From contig NZ_BOOC01000006.1 in the NCBI RefSeq assembly GCF_016863035.1, forward strand, positions 1 to 64,000: a DNA stretch of 64,000 nt, written 5' to 3'. The DNA comes from Microbispora corallina (GTDB lineage Bacteria > Actinomycetota > Actinomycetes > Streptosporangiales > Streptosporangiaceae). Every line of letters starts with the position of its first letter. The first letter of the stretch is position 1. The position numbers and the translations under genes were made by a program. The notes beneath the pieces are model-generated. The model ran no database searches. It was not told the DNA's origin and saw nothing but the letters and a program-made list of their open reading frames with translations. This document shows positions 18,546-25,934 of the stretch, in pieces.

Positions 18546-18597
18546 GTCGCGTCCCACGCGATCCCTGCTCCATGTGAGTCGCGTTCCACCCGATCCC
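18544..18597 (+). repeat. 22-bp imperfect direct repeat
   Basis: The 22-mer at 18544-18565 (begins GAGTCGCGTCCCACG) recurs at 18576-18597 (begins GAGTCGCGTTCCACC) with two mismatches and a period of 32 bp, about three helical turns. It fills the gap between the Rv1733c-like gene and the HesB-like gene. It could be a regulatory site for the latter or a chance duplication. Confidence 0.55.
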
Positions 18598-18643
18598 GTC
18601 CCAGGGCGTTACCGATCGGAGCCGCGCACCCGAGGAGGCCGCA

Positions 18644-18928
18644 GTGCTGACCCTCACCGACCGTGCCGTTCAGGCGATCCGCGACCTCATGGTGGGGGAG
18701 TACCTCCCGAAGAAGGCGGGGCTGCGGATCTCCGCCCTGCCCGGGGAGGCGGCGGGCCTGGAGTTCTCGCTGGTCAGCGCGCCCTCTCCGGGCGACGAGG
18801 TGCTGGAGAGGTCGGACGTACGCGTGTTCCTCGAACCCGAGGCCGCCGGGCTGCTGCGCGACCGCACCCTCGACGTCCACACCGGACCGGGAGGCCGGCC
18901 CACGTTCCAGTTCACCCCCGAGTCCTAG
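18644..18928 (+). CDS. HesB/IscA-like small protein without cysteines
   Basis: 94 residues starting at GTG, after CGAGGAGG. The pattern LTLTDRAVQAIRDLM and the later GDEVLERSDVRVFLEPEAAGLLRDRTLDV follow the HesB/IscA (Fe-S biogenesis) fold. The family normally has three Cys that hold iron or an Fe-S cluster; this protein has none, so it cannot be a standard A-type carrier. Cys-less relatives are common in actinobacteria and have no known role. Separated from the neighbouring genes. Confidence 0.75.
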   Translation: MLTLTDRAVQAIRDLMVGEYLPKKAGLRISALPGEAAGLEFSLVSAPSPGDEVLERSDVRVFLEPEAAGLLRDRTLDVHTGPGGRPTFQFTPES

Positions 18929-19334
18929 CCCGGCGTCCCGGGCGCCGGCGTGCAGGGGTTGCGCGGGCACTCGTTCGCCGGCGTTGATCCGCCGGCTGCC
19001 CTCCCGGTAGATCAACAGGACGCGTTTGAGGACCCGTGCTCGCGCATGAGGTCTTCCGGTGGCGTGACCGGCACTTCGGCGTCGTCGCGTCCGGGTCCCC
19101 GAACCAGTTCGACGCGGGCCGGCCGCGTCACGCCCGATGCCTGCCCGGCCGCCGGTGAGCTGATGTGATGACGCGGGTAATAGTGCCTCAGATCAGCCGG
19201 CGCCCTGCTCAGCCGTCTCCAGGCGCTCGGTCACCACGAGCGGCGCTGACCGCCTCATGGCCCGTTGGACCGAAATGGGGAGGCGGCCAACCGATCCGCT
19301 CTGCTACTCATTACTCATGGCGAGCGAGGCGCCG
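18929..19334. other. Gene-poor stretch with no recognisable element
   Basis: About 400 bp between the HesB-like gene and the RNA phosphotransferase gene. Short open frames here lack ribosome binding sites and family character. I see no tRNA, riboswitch or convincing promoter. Base composition is slightly less GC-rich than in the genes, as expected for an intergenic region. Confidence 0.5.
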
Positions 19335-19874
19335 ATGGACGAGCGGCGCATGGTGCGGATATCCAAATACCTGGCCAAGCACCTCCGGCACCAGCCCGAA
19401 CGCATCGGCATCGAGCTGGACGCCCACGGCTGGGTGGACGTCGGCGTCCTCCTGGACGCCGCCGCTCGTAACGGCTTCCCCTTCTCCCACGGCGAGCTGG
19501 AGGAGGTCGTCGAGCGCAACGACAAGAAGCGGTACGTGATCGACGACGGCCGTATCCGGGCCAGCCAGGGCCACTCGGTCGAGGTGGACCTCGCCCTGCC
19601 CGCCGTGGAGCCGCCGCCGTTGCTCTACCACGGCACCGTGGCCGCCGTGCTCCCCGCGATCAGGGAGCAGGGGCTCAGGCCGATGGCGCGGCACCACGTG
19701 CATCTGTCGCCCGACAGGGAGACGGCCACCCGGGTCGGCGGCCGCCGCGGCCGGCCGGTGATCCTGGAGGTGGACGCCGCCGCCATGCACGCCGGCGGCC
19801 ACGCGTTCCACGTCAGCGCGAACGGCGTCTGGCTCGTCGCCCACGTCCCGCCGGCCTTCCTCCGCTTCCCCTGA
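19335..19874 (+). CDS. kptA: RNA 2'-phosphotransferase (Tpt1/KptA family)
   Basis: 179 residues from the ATG at 19335, preceded by GCGAGGCG; the family usually begins MDERR. Another in-frame ATG at 19317 is possible. Tpt1 removes an internal RNA 2'-phosphate using NAD+, giving ADP-ribose 1'',2''-cyclic phosphate. The conserved Arg-His-Arg-Arg set can be placed: Arg and His in KYLAKHLRH, a following YHGT, HVHLS, and Arg in GGRRGRPVILEVDA. Bacteria lack the splicing step that needs this enzyme, so its substrate here is unknown; RNA 2'-phosphate repair and RNA 5' ADP-ribosylation have been proposed for homologues. It is convergent with the NRPS gene and separated by a strong hairpin. Confidence 0.92.
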   Translation: MDERRMVRISKYLAKHLRHQPERIGIELDAHGWVDVGVLLDAAARNGFPFSHGELEEVVERNDKKRYVIDDGRIRASQGHSVEVDLALPAVEPPPLLYHGTVAAVLPAIREQGLRPMARHHVHLSPDRETATRVGGRRGRPVILEVDAAAMHAGGHAFHVSANGVWLVAHVPPAFLRFP

Positions 19875-19895
19875 ACGATCTCCGTGCGCGGTGAA

Positions 19896-19936
19896 CCGGG
19901 AGGCCCGCCGTGTACGCGGGCCGGCGGGCCTCCCGG
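19896..19936. terminator. Bidirectional hairpin terminator between kptA and the NRPS gene
   Basis: A perfect 15-bp GC-rich stem (left arm CCGGGAGGCCCGCCG at 19896-19910, right arm at 19922-19936) with an 11-base loop. It lies in the 68-bp gap between two convergent genes. There is no T-tract on either side, as is common for actinobacterial terminators. Confidence 0.72.
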
Positions 19937-19942
19937 ACCGTG

Positions 19943-22900
19943 TCAGCCTCCTACGGCTGACATGCTCCGCTCGCCGGCGGGGGCCGGTTGCCGGGAGCGG
20001 AGGGCCTCCAGGCCGATCAGGTCGTCGGCCTCGGCGTCGGGGGTGTCCTGGTCGAACCTGGCCAGCGCGGGATGCCGCAGAGCCAGGGTGATCGTGGTGG
20101 CGATGGCGAGGCCGCAGACGATGTAGAGCAGGCCGATGCCGCGGCCCTCGCCGGTGCCGATGACCCGGCCGACCGTGCCCGCCAGCGGCCCGCCCTTGCG
20201 CATGAGCGGCTCGAACACGAGGCCCACGAGCCACGCCTGGACGGCGAGGCCGACCGGCTGGGTCGACAGGGCGAGCATGCGGTTGATCGCGATGACGCGG
20301 GCGTGGTAACGCTGCGGCACCTTCGAGTGGATGATCGTCAGCCAGATGCCGTCGCTGATCGTCATCATCAGCGACATCCCGAACGCGCCGGCCGTGATGA
20401 GCACGAGGGACGGCCGCAGCCCGGCGACGGCGCAGAAGACGCCCAGCACGCCGGCCGCGGAGAGCATGCCGAACATCCGGCGGTTGCGGGGGCCGCCCCA
20501 CAGGGTGATGATCAGGCCGCCGCAGACCGCGCCGACGCCGGCGATGAGCGCGACCCGCCCGGTGTCGGCGAGCTCTCCGACCGACAGCACCAGCGGCGGG
20601 ATCATGATGAACCCGGTGAACAGGAAGAAGTTCACGATGAACATCGTGAACGCCATGGCGCGCAGGCCCCGGCGGCGCAGCAGGTAACGGAAGCCGTTGC
20701 GGATCTCGGCCGACACCGTCTCCCTGCGCCGCCACGCCATCGTCGCCGGGAAGCGGACCAGCAGCGTCACCGAGAAGGCGACCGCGTAGCAGACGACGTT
20801 GGCCGTCAGGATGCCGGTGATGCCGATCAGCGAGAGCAGCGCGACCGAGAACAGCGGGACCATGAGCTGGGCGACCGCGTTGCCGAGCTGGACGACGCCG
20901 CCGACGTGGTGCAGGTAGTGCTTGGGCGCGAGCTGCGGACCGGCCGACTGCCAGGCCACCCGTTGCAGGGTCACCGATATCGACAGCAAGACCAGCAGAC
21001 CGTACAGGACGGGCAGGGCGAGCGTGTCCGTGACCATCAGGGCCAGCAGGGCGGCCTGGACGGCGAGGGACAGCCCGTCGGCCGCCAGCATGCTCCGTTT
21101 GCGGTCGTACCGGTCGGCCAGCGCGCCGATCAGCGGCGCGAGGACGAGGCCCGGCACGAGCGCGATGATCGCGAACAGGCCGAACTGCACGAGCGAGCCG
21201 CTCTTGAGGTACGCCCAGATCGGCACGGCGAACTCGGTCATGACGGCGCCGATCATGGAGACGATCTGGCCCGTCGCGACCGTGAAGAACCGGCCGAGGC
21301 TGGGCTGCGGCCCGGCCGTCCGCTGCTTCCTGTCGGCCGAGAGCGCCTGGCGCCACCACGTGGCCGACTGGTCGTGGAGCGGCCGCCACTCCGATGGCCG
21401 ATCCACCAGGGTGTGGGTGGACGTGACGATCTCGGCCAGTTCCTCCGTGCGGTACCGCAGGAAGTAGTGCCCGGCCTCGGCCATCACGACGAGGGCGGTC
21501 GTCTCCGAGACGGCGTGCCAGTCCCGGTACCGCTCCTGGTAGAACTCGGTGAGCGCGTCGCGGTCGCCGACGATCGAGATGACCGGCGCCCGCAGCTGGG
21601 GGCTCTGCCGCTCGACCAGCTCGCTGAAGTAGTCCTCGCCGGCCCGGGCGTCCACCCGCATCGTGCGGATGATGTGGTCGACCTGCTCGGGGTCGAGGTC
21701 CTGCAGGTCGGCGCCCATCGCCCGCAGCCAGTTGGCGTGCGCGTTGGCGTTGTCCAGCCGCTCGCTGCGGAAGAGGCGGCCGAGCAGGCCGTTGAGCCCC
21801 TTGCGGGGCGTGGCGAAGGGGAAGCTGCCGCCCGTGTAGACGGCCTCGACGCGCCGGCCGGCCGCCTCCAGCCGCCGCGCGATCTCCGCGGTCAGCGCGC
21901 TGCCGACGCAGTGGCCGTACAGCGCGACCGGTCCGCGCACGCGGGCGATCACCTCGTCGGCGACCCGCTGCGCGGCCTCCTCGAACGGCAGCACGGCCTC
22001 CTCCACGCCCAGCTCGTGGCCGGGCAGCGCGACCGCGAACAGCGTGTGGCCGTCGGGCAGCGCGTCGGCCAGCGGCTGGTAGACCATCGCGCTGGCCCCG
22101 CCGTACGGGATGCAGACGAGCGTGAGCGCGGGGGCGGCCACCGGGCGGGTGAGCTCGACCAGCAGGCCGCGGGGGCCGTCGTCCTCCCCGGCCTCGGCCG
22201 CGCCGTTCGCGCGGTCGATGAGGGCCGCGAGCTCCCTGACGGTCCGGTTGGCGATGGCGTCGAGGACGCTGACCTGGTAGCCGTCGGCGGGCAGCACCTG
22301 CCGCAGCTTCGCCACCATGCGGATGAGCAGCAGCGAGTGGCCGCCGAGCGCGTTGAAGTCGGCGTCGATCGAGACGGCCTCGATGCCGAGGACCTCCCGC
22401 CAGACCTCCGTCACCAGGACCTCGGTGTCCGTGGTCGGCTCGGCGAGGTCCTCGCCGGCCGTCACGACGGGGTCGGGGAGGGCCTTGCGGTCCACCTTGC
22501 CGTTCTGGTTGAGCGGGATGGTCTCCAGCGGCACGAACATCGACGGGACCATGTACTCCGGCAGCCGTTCCGCGCAGTGCCCGGCCAGGTCGGGGACCTG
22601 CGGCCCTGCGGGCACGTAGTACGCCACGAGCCGCTTGTCCTCGGGGGTGAAGGCGTGCACGGTGACGACGGCGTCCCGCACCCCGGGGTGGTCGAGCACG
22701 GACGCCCTGACCTCGTCGAGCTCGATGCGGTAGCCGCGGATCTTGACCTGGTCGTCGAAGCGGCCGAGGAAGGCCACGTTCCCGTCGCGCAGCCACTCCA
22801 CGCGGTCGCCCGTGCGGTACATGCGGCCGCCCTCGGCGAACGGGTCGGGCAGGAACCGCTCCTCGGTGAGGTCGGGCCGGTTCATGTAGCCGCGGGTCAC

Positions 22901-25444
22901 GCCGACGCCGCCCACGTACAGCTCGCCCGGCACGCCGACGGGCCGCAGCCGCCGGCCCTCGTCCATGACGTACATCCGCATGTTCGGCAGCGGCCTGCCG
23001 ATGGGCACGACCTCCACGAGCTGCCGGTCGCGGACGGGGTAGACGCAGGTGCCGACGGACGCCTCGGTCGGGCCGTACTCGTTGACCAGCCGGCCCGGCC
23101 CCAGCATCTCCAGCCACCGGTTGGCCATCGAACCGGGCAGCGCCTCGCCCGCGACGACGATCGTCCCGGCGAGCTCGCCGGCCTGACGGGCGTCGATCTG
23201 GTGGCCGAGGACCTCCAGGTGGCCGGGGGTGCACTTGACGAAGTCGTACGGGCCGCCCGCCACCAGCAGCGCGCCCAGCTCGCCCATGTCGAAGTCCTGG
23301 GGCAGCACGGTCACCCGGCGGCCGAGGACGAGCGGCGTCCACAGGTTCGGCACGACGAGGTCGAACGCCACTGAGCCGAACAGCGGGGCGCCGCCGTCCC
23401 CGTCGCCGGCCAGCTCCTCGACCGCCCACCACACGTGGTTGACCAGCCCGCGGTGGGTGACCTGCACGCCCTTCGGCCGTCCGGTCGACCCGGACGTGAA
23501 GATCACGTACGCCAGCCGGTCGATGTCGAACGGCACGCCGGCGGGGTCGGTGGGCCGGTCGTCGAGCACGCCGCTCCCGACGTCCACGATCTCGGCGTCC
23601 CGCAGGCCCTCGAAGAGGTGCGCGTGACCCGCCGAGGTCAGGACCAGCGGGGTCGCGGCGATCGAGAGCATGTCGCGGACGCGCTGCGCGGGGAACTTCG
23701 GGTCCATCGGCAGGTACGCCGCGCCGGCCTTCCACACTCCCATGAGGCAGGCGATCAGCTCGGGGCTCCGGTCGAGCAGCACGCCCACCGTGTCCTCCGG
23801 GCCGATGCCGCGCTCGCGCAGCAGGCTCGCCACCTGGTTGGCGCGGGCGTGCAGCTCGGCGTACGTGGTCGTGCGGCCCTCGAAGGAGACCGCGACCGCG
23901 CCGGAGTCCGCGTGGCGCTCCAGCAGTTCGGGGAGGGCGACGTCGGGGTACGGCCGGGCCGAATCGTTCCACGCGCCGAGGGCGAGGTCGCGCTCGGCCT
24001 CGGTGAGCAGCTCCAGATCGGCGAGCGGCGTGTCGGGGGCCGCGGCGATCCGCTCGGCGAGCGCCCGGTAGTGCCCGGCGAGCCGGACCACGGCGTCCTC
24101 GTCGAAGCGGTCCTTCTGGTAGGTCAGGTAGAGCTCGGGGTCGTCCGCCCCGTTCAGGTGGACCAGCAGCGCGAGGTCGTAGGTGAAGTCGTCGACCTCG
24201 TGCTCCCACACCGACGCCTCAAGGCCCGGCCAGCGCCCGCGCTGGTCGCGGAAGACGCGCAGCGAGAAGCCCACGGTCGACAGCGAGAAGTTGCGGGCGT
24301 CCCGGTCGCTCAGCGCCCCCGCCAGCTCGGAGAACGGCAGGTGGTTGGCGAGCGCCTCGCCGAGGCGCCGCCGCACCCCGGCCGCGGCCTGGCGGAACGA
24401 GGGATCGCCCGACAGGTCGGCACGCAGCGGGAGGGCGTTGACGAAGCAGCCCAGCACCGGCTCCAGCTCCACCCGGCGGCGCCCGCCGTTCACGGTGGCG
24501 AGCGTCAGGTCGCTCTGGCCGGTGTAGCGCGCCAGCAGCATCGAGAACACCGTGAGCAGGGCCACGAACGGGGTGGTCCCGGGGCCGCCGGCCTCCCGCA
24601 GCGCCTGCAGGACCTCGTCCGGCAGCGTGAACAGGTGGCAACCGCTGCGCGTGCCGCCGGACGGGGCCGCGTTCTGCTCCTTGGCCATCGGCAGCTCGAC
24701 CGCGGACGCGCCGTCCAGCCGGTCGCGCCAGTACGCGAGCCGCCGCTCGCGCCGCTCACCGGTCAGCTCGCGCCGGGACCACGCCGCGTAGTCGGCGTAC
24801 TGGAGCGGGGGCGGGGCGATCCCGGCCGGGCGGCCCTCGTGCACGGCCGCGTAGACGCTGGTCAGCTCGTCCACGATGATGCCGACCGACCACCCGTCGC
24901 ACGCGATGTGGTGGCAGACGAACAGCAGCACATGCTCCTCGTCCCCCAGCCGGACCAGCGTCGTACGGTGGACCGGTCCGGTCTCCAGATCGAACCGCTC
25001 GACCGCGGCCCTGAACGTGATCTCCCGGGCCCGGTCCTCCCGCTCGGCCTCCGGCAGGTCACGCAGGTCGACGACGTCGAGCGGCGCCGGGCCGGGGTCG
25101 AGGACGATCTGGCGGGGCTCGTGCCCGTCGCCCTCGTAGACGGTGCGCAGGATCTCGTGCCGCTCGACCAGGGTGTCCAGCGCCACGGTCAGGGCGCGCG
25201 TGTCGAGCGGGCCGGTGAGCCGCAGGCCGATGGTGGAGTTCGGCGCGGGCGCGCCCTCGCCGAGTCGCGCGCCGAGCCACATCTGCGCCTGTTCGTAGGA
25301 ACAGGGGGCGGGCCCCCCGCCTCGCGGAGTGATCGCGTCCGCGGCGGCGGCCCGGGTGGCGAGAAGCCTGCGCAGCGCCTCCTGCCGGCGCGGGGAAAGC
25401 GAGGCTATTAGATGCTCGTTGTCAGTCGTCGGCGTTATCGTCAC
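19943..25444 (-). CDS. Single-module NRPS fused to an MFS exporter (C-A-T-TE-MFS)
   Basis: 1833 residues from a GTG at 25444, after AGAGGAGA. Domains in order: an N-terminal LSPRRQEALRRLL helix; condensation (about 40-470) with intact HHIACDG near 180; adenylation (about 490-990) with FTSGSTGRPKG near 645; carrier (about 1000-1070) with LGGHSL near 1031; thioesterase (about 1100-1350); then an EntS-like MFS transporter (about 1380-1800, multiple TM segments, motif ALADRYDRKRS). Aligned by eye to GrsA, the A pocket reads D-L-P-K-V-A-E-V-G-K, closest to Asn (DLTKLGEVGK) and Asp codes. The thioesterase nucleophile motif is GHCVG: Cys replaces Ser, with Asp (GDRDA) and His (EAGHYF) in place. The C domain has no upstream module, so its acyl donor must come in trans, probably from the FkbH-ACP protein. 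The natural NRPS-MFS fusion links synthesis to export. The divergent control region carries a CebR-type box. Confidence 0.93.
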   Translation of the reverse strand: MTITPTTDNEHLIASLSPRRQEALRRLLATRAAAADAITPRGGGPAPCSYEQAQMWLGARLGEGAPAPNSTIGLRLTGPLDTRALTVALDTLVERHEILRTVYEGDGHEPRQIVLDPGPAPLDVVDLRDLPEAEREDRAREITFRAAVERFDLETGPVHRTTLVRLGDEEHVLLFVCHHIACDGWSVGIIVDELTSVYAAVHEGRPAGIAPPPLQYADYAAWSRRELTGERRERRLAYWRDRLDGASAVELPMAKEQNAAPSGGTRSGCHLFTLPDEVLQALREAGGPGTTPFVALLTVFSMLLARYTGQSDLTLATVNGGRRRVELEPVLGCFVNALPLRADLSGDPSFRQAAAGVRRRLGEALANHLPFSELAGALSDRDARNFSLSTVGFSLRVFRDQRGRWPGLEASVWEHEVDDFTYDLALLVHLNGADDPELYLTYQKDRFDEDAVVRLAGHYRALAERIAAAPDTPLADLELLTEAERDLALGAWNDSARPYPDVALPELLERHADSGAVAVSFEGRTTTYAELHARANQVASLLRERGIGPEDTVGVLLDRSPELIACLMGVWKAGAAYLPMDPKFPAQRVRDMLSIAATPLVLTSAGHAHLFEGLRDAEIVDVGSGVLDDRPTDPAGVPFDIDRLAYVIFTSGSTGRPKGVQVTHRGLVNHVWWAVEELAGDGDGGAPLFGSVAFDLVVPNLWTPLVLGRRVTVLPQDFDMGELGALLVAGGPYDFVKCTPGHLEVLGHQIDARQAGELAGTIVVAGEALPGSMANRWLEMLGPGRLVNEYGPTEASVGTCVYPVRDRQLVEVVPIGRPLPNMRMYVMDEGRRLRPVGVPGELYVGGVGVTRGYMNRPDLTEERFLPDPFAEGGRMYRTGDRVEWLRDGNVAFLGRFDDQVKIRGYRIELDEVRASVLDHPGVRDAVVTVHAFTPEDKRLVAYYVPAGPQVPDLAGHCAERLPEYMVPSMFVPLETIPLNQNGKVDRKALPDPVVTAGEDLAEPTTDTEVLVTEVWREVLGIEAVSIDADFNALGGHSLLLIRMVAKLRQVLPADGYQVSVLDAIANRTVRELAALIDRANGAAEAGEDDGPRGLLVELTRPVAAPALTLVCIPYGGASAMVYQPLADALPDGHTLFAVALPGHELGVEEAVLPFEEAAQRVADEVIARVRGPVALYGHCVGSALTAEIARRLEAAGRRVEAVYTGGSFPFATPRKGLNGLLGRLFRSERLDNANAHANWLRAMGADLQDLDPEQVDHIIRTMRVDARAGEDYFSELVERQSPQLRAPVISIVGDRDALTEFYQERYRDWHAVSETTALVVMAEAGHYFLRYRTEELAEIVTSTHTLVDRPSEWRPLHDQSATWWRQALSADRKQRTAGPQPSLGRFFTVATGQIVSMIGAVMTEFAVPIWAYLKSGSLVQFGLFAIIALVPGLVLAPLIGALADRYDRKRSMLAADGLSLAVQAALLALMVTDTLALPVLYGLLVLLSISVTLQRVAWQSAGPQLAPKHYLHHVGGVVQLGNAVAQLMVPLFSVALLSLIGITGILTANVVCYAVAFSVTLLVRFPATMAWRRRETVSAEIRNGFRYLLRRRGLRAMAFTMFIVNFFLFTGFIMIPPLVLSVGELADTGRVALIAGVGAVCGGLIITLWGGPRNRRMFGMLSAAGVLGVFCAVAGLRPSLVLITAGAFGMSLMMTISDGIWLTIIHSKVPQRYHARVIAINRMLALSTQPVGLAVQAWLVGLVFEPLMRKGGPLAGTVGRVIGTGEGRGIGLLYIVCGLAIATTITLALRHPALARFDQDTPDAEADDLIGLEALRSRQPAPAGERSMSAVGG

Positions 25445-25459
25445 CGAGCGTTCTCCTCT

Positions 25460-25477
25460 CTGCGCACTAATGCGCAG
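25460..25477. promoter_or_regulatory. Inverted repeat next to the NRPS ribosome binding site
   Basis: CTGCGCA-CTAA-TGCGCAG, perfect 7-bp arms and a 4-base spacer, starting 16 bp upstream of the NRPS GTG and abutting its AGAGGAGA site. It could be an operator or an mRNA leader hairpin affecting translation of the NRPS. Confidence 0.5.
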
Positions 25478-25561
25478 AACAACTGACCACATGAAAATGG
25501 TTGAACGAGAAAACGCTTGATCGTCGATTCGCAGGATCTCGCCGCGTTTCGAGTCGAGACG

Positions 25562-25579
25562 CGTGGGAGCGCTCCCACG
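25562..25579. promoter_or_regulatory. CebR/CelR-type operator (perfect 18-bp palindrome)
   Basis: CGTGGGAGCGCTCCCACG is a perfect palindrome whose core at 25564-25577, TGGGAGCGCTCCCA, is identical to the operator known for the LacI-family cellulose-utilisation repressors CebR (Streptomyces) and CelR (Thermobifida). It lies 118 bp upstream of the NRPS start, just downstream of the proposed minus-strand promoter, so repression of the NRPS by promoter occlusion or roadblock fits. The hydroxylase operon starts 356 bp on the other side. No cebR-like gene is in the window. An exact 14-mer is very unlikely to occur by chance in 64 kb. Confidence 0.8.
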
Positions 25580-25593
25580 AAAGCATTATTTTC

Positions 25594-25623
25594 ACGATAC
25601 GGGACTACCCCCTGTTAACGCAA
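25594..25623 (-). promoter_or_regulatory. Possible promoter for the NRPS gene
   Basis: Read on the minus strand: TTGCGT (25618-25623) and TATCGT (25594-25599) with an 18-bp spacer. Transcription would start near or just before the CebR-type palindrome. Placement rests only on hexamer likeness. Confidence 0.35.
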
Positions 25624-25777
25624 GCCTCGCGTTGACCTGCCGTCAGACACCGCGTGTAAGAGGAAATCGACCTTCCGTCATCGTTTGCGGACGCCGGATC
25701 CCGCGTGCAGACCGGGCTTGCCGAAAGCCACAGAGAGGTGTCGGATAATTTGACAGCGGGCGTGAGGCTTACCGGAT

Positions 25778-25789
25778 GAAACATGTTTC
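25778..25789. promoter_or_regulatory. Perfect 12-bp palindrome upstream of the hydroxylase operon
   Basis: GAAACATGTTTC, immediately upstream of the proposed -35 element at 25790, a position suited to an activator or a repressor. No matching regulator is known from the window. Confidence 0.4.
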
Positions 25790-25819
25790 TTGCGCGTAAG
25801 CCGACTCGGGTTCTATGTT
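25790..25819 (+). promoter_or_regulatory. Possible promoter for the hydroxylase-FkbH-glycosyltransferase operon
   Basis: TTGCGC (25790-25795) and TATGTT (25814-25819) separated by 18 bp, about 115 bp upstream of the start codon. Its -35 matches the TTGCG pattern of the opposing NRPS promoter candidate. Confidence 0.35.
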
Positions 25820-25934
25820 GGCCGCCGGAATCTTTTTCTCGCAGGGGCGCCGCCTATTCGAGGGCCCGCCTGCCTCCTTAATTCGACTCGTCATCGTAGT
25901 CGGCCACGGCTGGATCTCGCGTAGAAGGAGGACC

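Larger units (their letters stand above)
25445..25934. promoter_or_regulatory. Divergent control region of the NRPS/FkbH cluster
   Basis: 490 bp between the NRPS start (minus strand) and the hydroxylase start (plus strand), noticeably more AT-rich than its surroundings. It contains at least three palindromes (25460-25477, 25562-25579, 25778-25789) and one plausible promoter in each direction, listed separately. No gene is apparent within it: an ATG at 25815 is in frame with the hydroxylase, but the AAGGAGG at 25925 marks the real start. Confidence 0.75.

Noticed and set aside
18950..19168. Short plus-strand open frame between the HesB-like gene and kptA
   Set aside because: No ribosome binding site, no codon bias typical of this genome and no family resemblance.
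19988..23374. A long plus-strand open frame opposite the NRPS gene
   Set aside because: Composition is that of antisense of a GC-biased gene (Arg/Gly/Asp/Val runs); the minus strand has clear C, A, T, TE and MFS domains.
25815..25934. Upstream ATG extension of the hydroxylase
   Set aside because: No ribosome binding site at 25815, it would overlap the promoter candidate, and AAGGAGG precedes the ATG at 25935.
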